Of a DNA stretch of 64,000 nt, positions 61,810 through 64,000 are shown piece by piece. Positions within the stretch are counted from its first letter, which is position 1. Every line of letters starts with the position of its first letter. A program made the position numbers and the translations under genes. The stretch lies in assembly GCA_040879025.1 (NCBI GenBank), contig JBBDLF010000003.1:62001-126000 (forward strand). The letters run 5' to 3'. Under the pieces are notes generated by a model. The model did no database searches, had not been told where the DNA came from, and was given only the letters and a program-made list of their open reading frames with translations. The stretch is from JBBDLF01 sp040879025. Its GTDB lineage: Bacteria; Pseudomonadota; Gammaproteobacteria; Pseudomonadales; Pseudohongiellaceae.

Positions 61810-63996
61810 CTAATTGGCCAGGGGGTCCGGGCGCAGCTGGAACTGGTAGACCTTGCTGCTGGTTTCGGCGCCCGTTTCCATATGGAAGGGTGCGCGGCTG
61901 CTGTTGGTAGCCCAAAGACCGCGACCTTTCCATCCGGCATTGGGGTCGTCGATACGGCCGTCCAGCCACTTGGTGTAGAAACTGAGCGGATACGGAACGC
62001 GCATCCTCACCCATTCGTCGTCATTGAGTACCAGCAATGCACCGGACTGATTACCGGTATTAATCGGTGTGTTGTCTCCCAGGCCTAAAACATCGAACTG
62101 GTCCACCCATGTGTAATAGCTGCCTTCTGAGCTGCCAGAACGATCCAAGTTCTTGAATTGAGGCATCGGCTCAGTATGAAAAGTCCAACCTTCAGGACAG
62201 TGCTGGCCTGTTGCCTCCGGTCCGTTCAACGGACGCGTGCACAAACTCCGGTCAAAGCTGGCCATATGACCGCTGGCCAATGCCGCCCAGGCGACTCCGT
62301 TGCGATCAATGTCCATGCCTCGTGGTGAAAAACCTTCCAGCGGATCACCGTTTTCGTCTACCGGCAATTCGTAGTACTCCGTCAGTGCAGTTTGAGAAGG
62401 GTCATCGCCGGGCACCACGCGAACGACCGCGCCCGGGTAACCAAGGTTGGACCCCCATACCGACCCATCCGGCGCTGGCGAGACGGCATAAAAACCAGAG
62501 TTGATGCGTTTGTCCCTCGCCGGATCGACAGCATCATCCGGATCGGCATAACCTTCATCTCGACGTCCGTTACCATTTGTATCCAGAATGAACGGGGTCC
62601 ATCCCTGGGCTGCCTCGGCGTCACCCGTTTCCAAGTATTCATTGGTATTCAGCCAGCCGATGATGCTGCCGCCGCCACTGGTCCAAAGCGTGTTGTTCCC
62701 ATCCTCGGCGAACATCAAATGGTGTGTGCCAAAGCAGGTGTTAATCGGAGTATAGATATCGCTTTCCGGGTCATAGACACCGAGGTGTCGTCCGGCGCGA
62801 CCGGCAGGAAAAGCCTGCGCTGAGGGATGATCAGAACCCTCCTGGCAGAAATCCGGCACATTGCCTGGGTCACGTACCCGTGCCGTTATCCATACCCTGC
62901 CGTCCTGGTCCAGCATCGGGTTGTGAACGGTCGTGGCGGCATCCCAGATGGGCTCGTCCCCCCAATAGGGAGAAGGCGCCATCGGGGGGGAAGGCTCGGG
63001 ATTGTATTCGGGATCCAGGGGGAACACCGGCACCTGACTTGCAGTGTGAGTAGTCGGATCCAGCACCGGCAGATAGTCCGCACTGTTCTCTAGCGCACCA
63101 TAGAGTTTGCCATAGGCATTTACCGTGGGATCGCGGCGATCAGTGGACGCAAGGTCGTGAAGATAGGCCGTCGGATCAGCCCAGTCCCATTGAGTGACAA
63201 CAACATTGCGTTCCAGACCTTCGGGACGCGGGGGCACCGGTGGTAATTCTCCAGCGGCGATACGGTCGCTCCAGTCCGCATACATCTGCAGCGTTCTTTC
63301 CTCGCCCATGCCGGCGAGAATGCTGCTCATAAACCCACCCGCCTGGCCCGACCTTACGCGGCGTTCCCAGGCGGCTACCGAGCTGTCATAGCCGTTAAAA
63401 AAGTCAGGGATTTCACGGGTGGCCTTGTTGCCCATCTGGTGGCAGACTACGCAGCCGCCTGAGGTGACGCGGCGAATATAATCCGCCTGATTGTGCACTC
63501 CGGTGGCAATACCGTTTCCATCGGGGCCGGTGCCGGGGAATTCATGCTGTTCGGGCACTTCCAGCAGCGAGAGCCAGTAACCCGCTGGATAATATTCAGC
63601 CGCCGCCGCCGCATCGGAGGCCACCACAGCGGTGAGATCCAGAGTGGTGCCCGGCGTCGCGGATACTTTGACTGAATCCACCAACCCGTATCCGCGTACC
63701 CAGACATCATAGCTTGCAGCCGGAAGATCCGGTATCAGATAGCGGCCATCATCATCCGTGACGACAGTCTTGGAATAGAGTGTCGGCAAATCCTGCGTCT
63801 CGGCGATTACCCAGACCCCTGCTTCGGGACCGTCGGGACTGGTAACAACCCCGCCGACATCGTTCTGATCGATGGTCACAGCAACCGTTGCAGCGGCCGC
63901 CTCGGACGCGGGCTGTTGTCCAGAAGTATCTTCCGCGCCGCATCCGGCCAATCCCAATAGAGCTGCGACAATCAGTGATAAGCGTTTAAAGTTCAT
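61810..63996 (-). CDS. Lipoprotein with carboxypeptidase-like, haem c and propeller domains
   Basis: A 728-residue protein. The lipobox LLGLAGC places Cys at 19. Residues about 45-125 are a carboxypeptidase-regulatory-like beta-sandwich (GVVTSPDGPEAGVWVIAETQD, seen as SPDGPEAGVWV and DDDGRYLIPDLP). A haem c motif CVVCH is at 182-186. From about 330 onward the sequence resembles an SMP-30/virginiamycin B lyase-type propeller (VWITARV, GVAWAALASGHMASFDR). Proteins of this build occur with outer-membrane oxidative enzymes. The full gene fits in the window, its ATG only four bases from the edge, so the promoter is not visible. Confidence 0.8.
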   Translation of the reverse strand: MNFKRLSLIVAALLGLAGCGAEDTSGQQPASEAAAATVAVTIDQNDVGGVVTSPDGPEAGVWVIAETQDLPTLYSKTVVTDDDGRYLIPDLPAASYDVWVRGYGLVDSVKVSATPGTTLDLTAVVASDAAAAAEYYPAGYWLSLLEVPEQHEFPGTGPDGNGIATGVHNQADYIRRVTSGGCVVCHQMGNKATREIPDFFNGYDSSVAAWERRVRSGQAGGFMSSILAGMGEERTLQMYADWSDRIAAGELPPVPPRPEGLERNVVVTQWDWADPTAYLHDLASTDRRDPTVNAYGKLYGALENSADYLPVLDPTTHTASQVPVFPLDPEYNPEPSPPMAPSPYWGDEPIWDAATTVHNPMLDQDGRVWITARVRDPGNVPDFCQEGSDHPSAQAFPAGRAGRHLGVYDPESDIYTPINTCFGTHHLMFAEDGNNTLWTSGGGSIIGWLNTNEYLETGDAEAAQGWTPFILDTNGNGRRDEGYADPDDAVDPARDKRINSGFYAVSPAPDGSVWGSNLGYPGAVVRVVPGDDPSQTALTEYYELPVDENGDPLEGFSPRGMDIDRNGVAWAALASGHMASFDRSLCTRPLNGPEATGQHCPEGWTFHTEPMPQFKNLDRSGSSEGSYYTWVDQFDVLGLGDNTPINTGNQSGALLVLNDDEWVRMRVPYPLSFYTKWLDGRIDDPNAGWKGRGLWATNSSRAPFHMETGAETSSKVYQFQLRPDPLAN

Positions 63997-64000
63997 AGGC

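Overview
The window reads as a draft-assembly scaffold from a gammaproteobacterium. It carries RdgC, PilV/W/X/Y1-type minor pilins, two large TonB-dependent receptors, an ECF sigma module and many Gram-negative export signals. Coding density is high. A 10-N scaffold gap lies at 49345-49354. I saw no rRNA, tRNA, CRISPR array or phage structural genes.

Region 1 (1-7013) is a defence island edge. A type I Wadjet operon, jetABCD, has start/stop overlaps at every junction; jetA is cut by the window edge. It is followed by a decayed IS200-type transposase and a DUF2726 protein.

Region 2 (7051-25053) is a rearranged accessory block. Two FtsX/MacB-type permeases bracket an AraC regulator with a seven-helix membrane domain, a secreted CocE/NonD-type hydrolase, a TonB-dependent receptor, a damaged second copy of the AraC gene, and a redoxin / haem c / copper-monooxygenase protein. 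The AraC promoter region and a signal-peptide coding segment are present twice (10882-11221 and 17010-17354). In one copy this segment is joined to a GC-rich hydrolase body that looks foreign. The monooxygenase gene has lost its 3' end: a 206-base direct repeat flanks an IS91 remnant plus a DUF4143 ATPase gene.

Region 3 (25259-30834) holds a hipBA pair with palindromic operators. It sits between a miniature rearranged copy of the 3' end of a VCBS-repeat giant protein gene and that gene itself.

Region 4 (31260-38320) is a minor-pilin operon (fimU-pilV-pilW-pilX-pilY1-pilE) with a convergent orphan GspH-like pseudopilin. Region 5 (38532-44856) has a membrane P-loop ATPase, a small lipoprotein, a secreted helical protein and a second TonB-dependent receptor.

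Region 6 (45303-49400) is a run of small metabolic genes: an Asp-box protein with a MoaD/ThiS-like partner, an EamA transporter, an SRPBCC protein and a two-domain VOC protein. Large palindromes that share a Fur-box-like core punctuate their spacers. Region 7 (49500-63996) includes a MOSC protein, a tiny promoter-to-terminator unit that may encode a leaderless 26-residue peptide, a glycosyltransferase/debranching-enzyme pair, an ECF sigma operon, a periplasmic HNH nuclease, a divergent LysR/azoreductase pair, rdgC and a haem-binding lipoprotein.

The best-supported system is Wadjet, which is already described. The most unusual observations are the small leaderless transcription unit at 50121-50330, the palindrome family at 45308-49344, and the duplication that supplied a host promoter and signal peptide to a foreign hydrolase.
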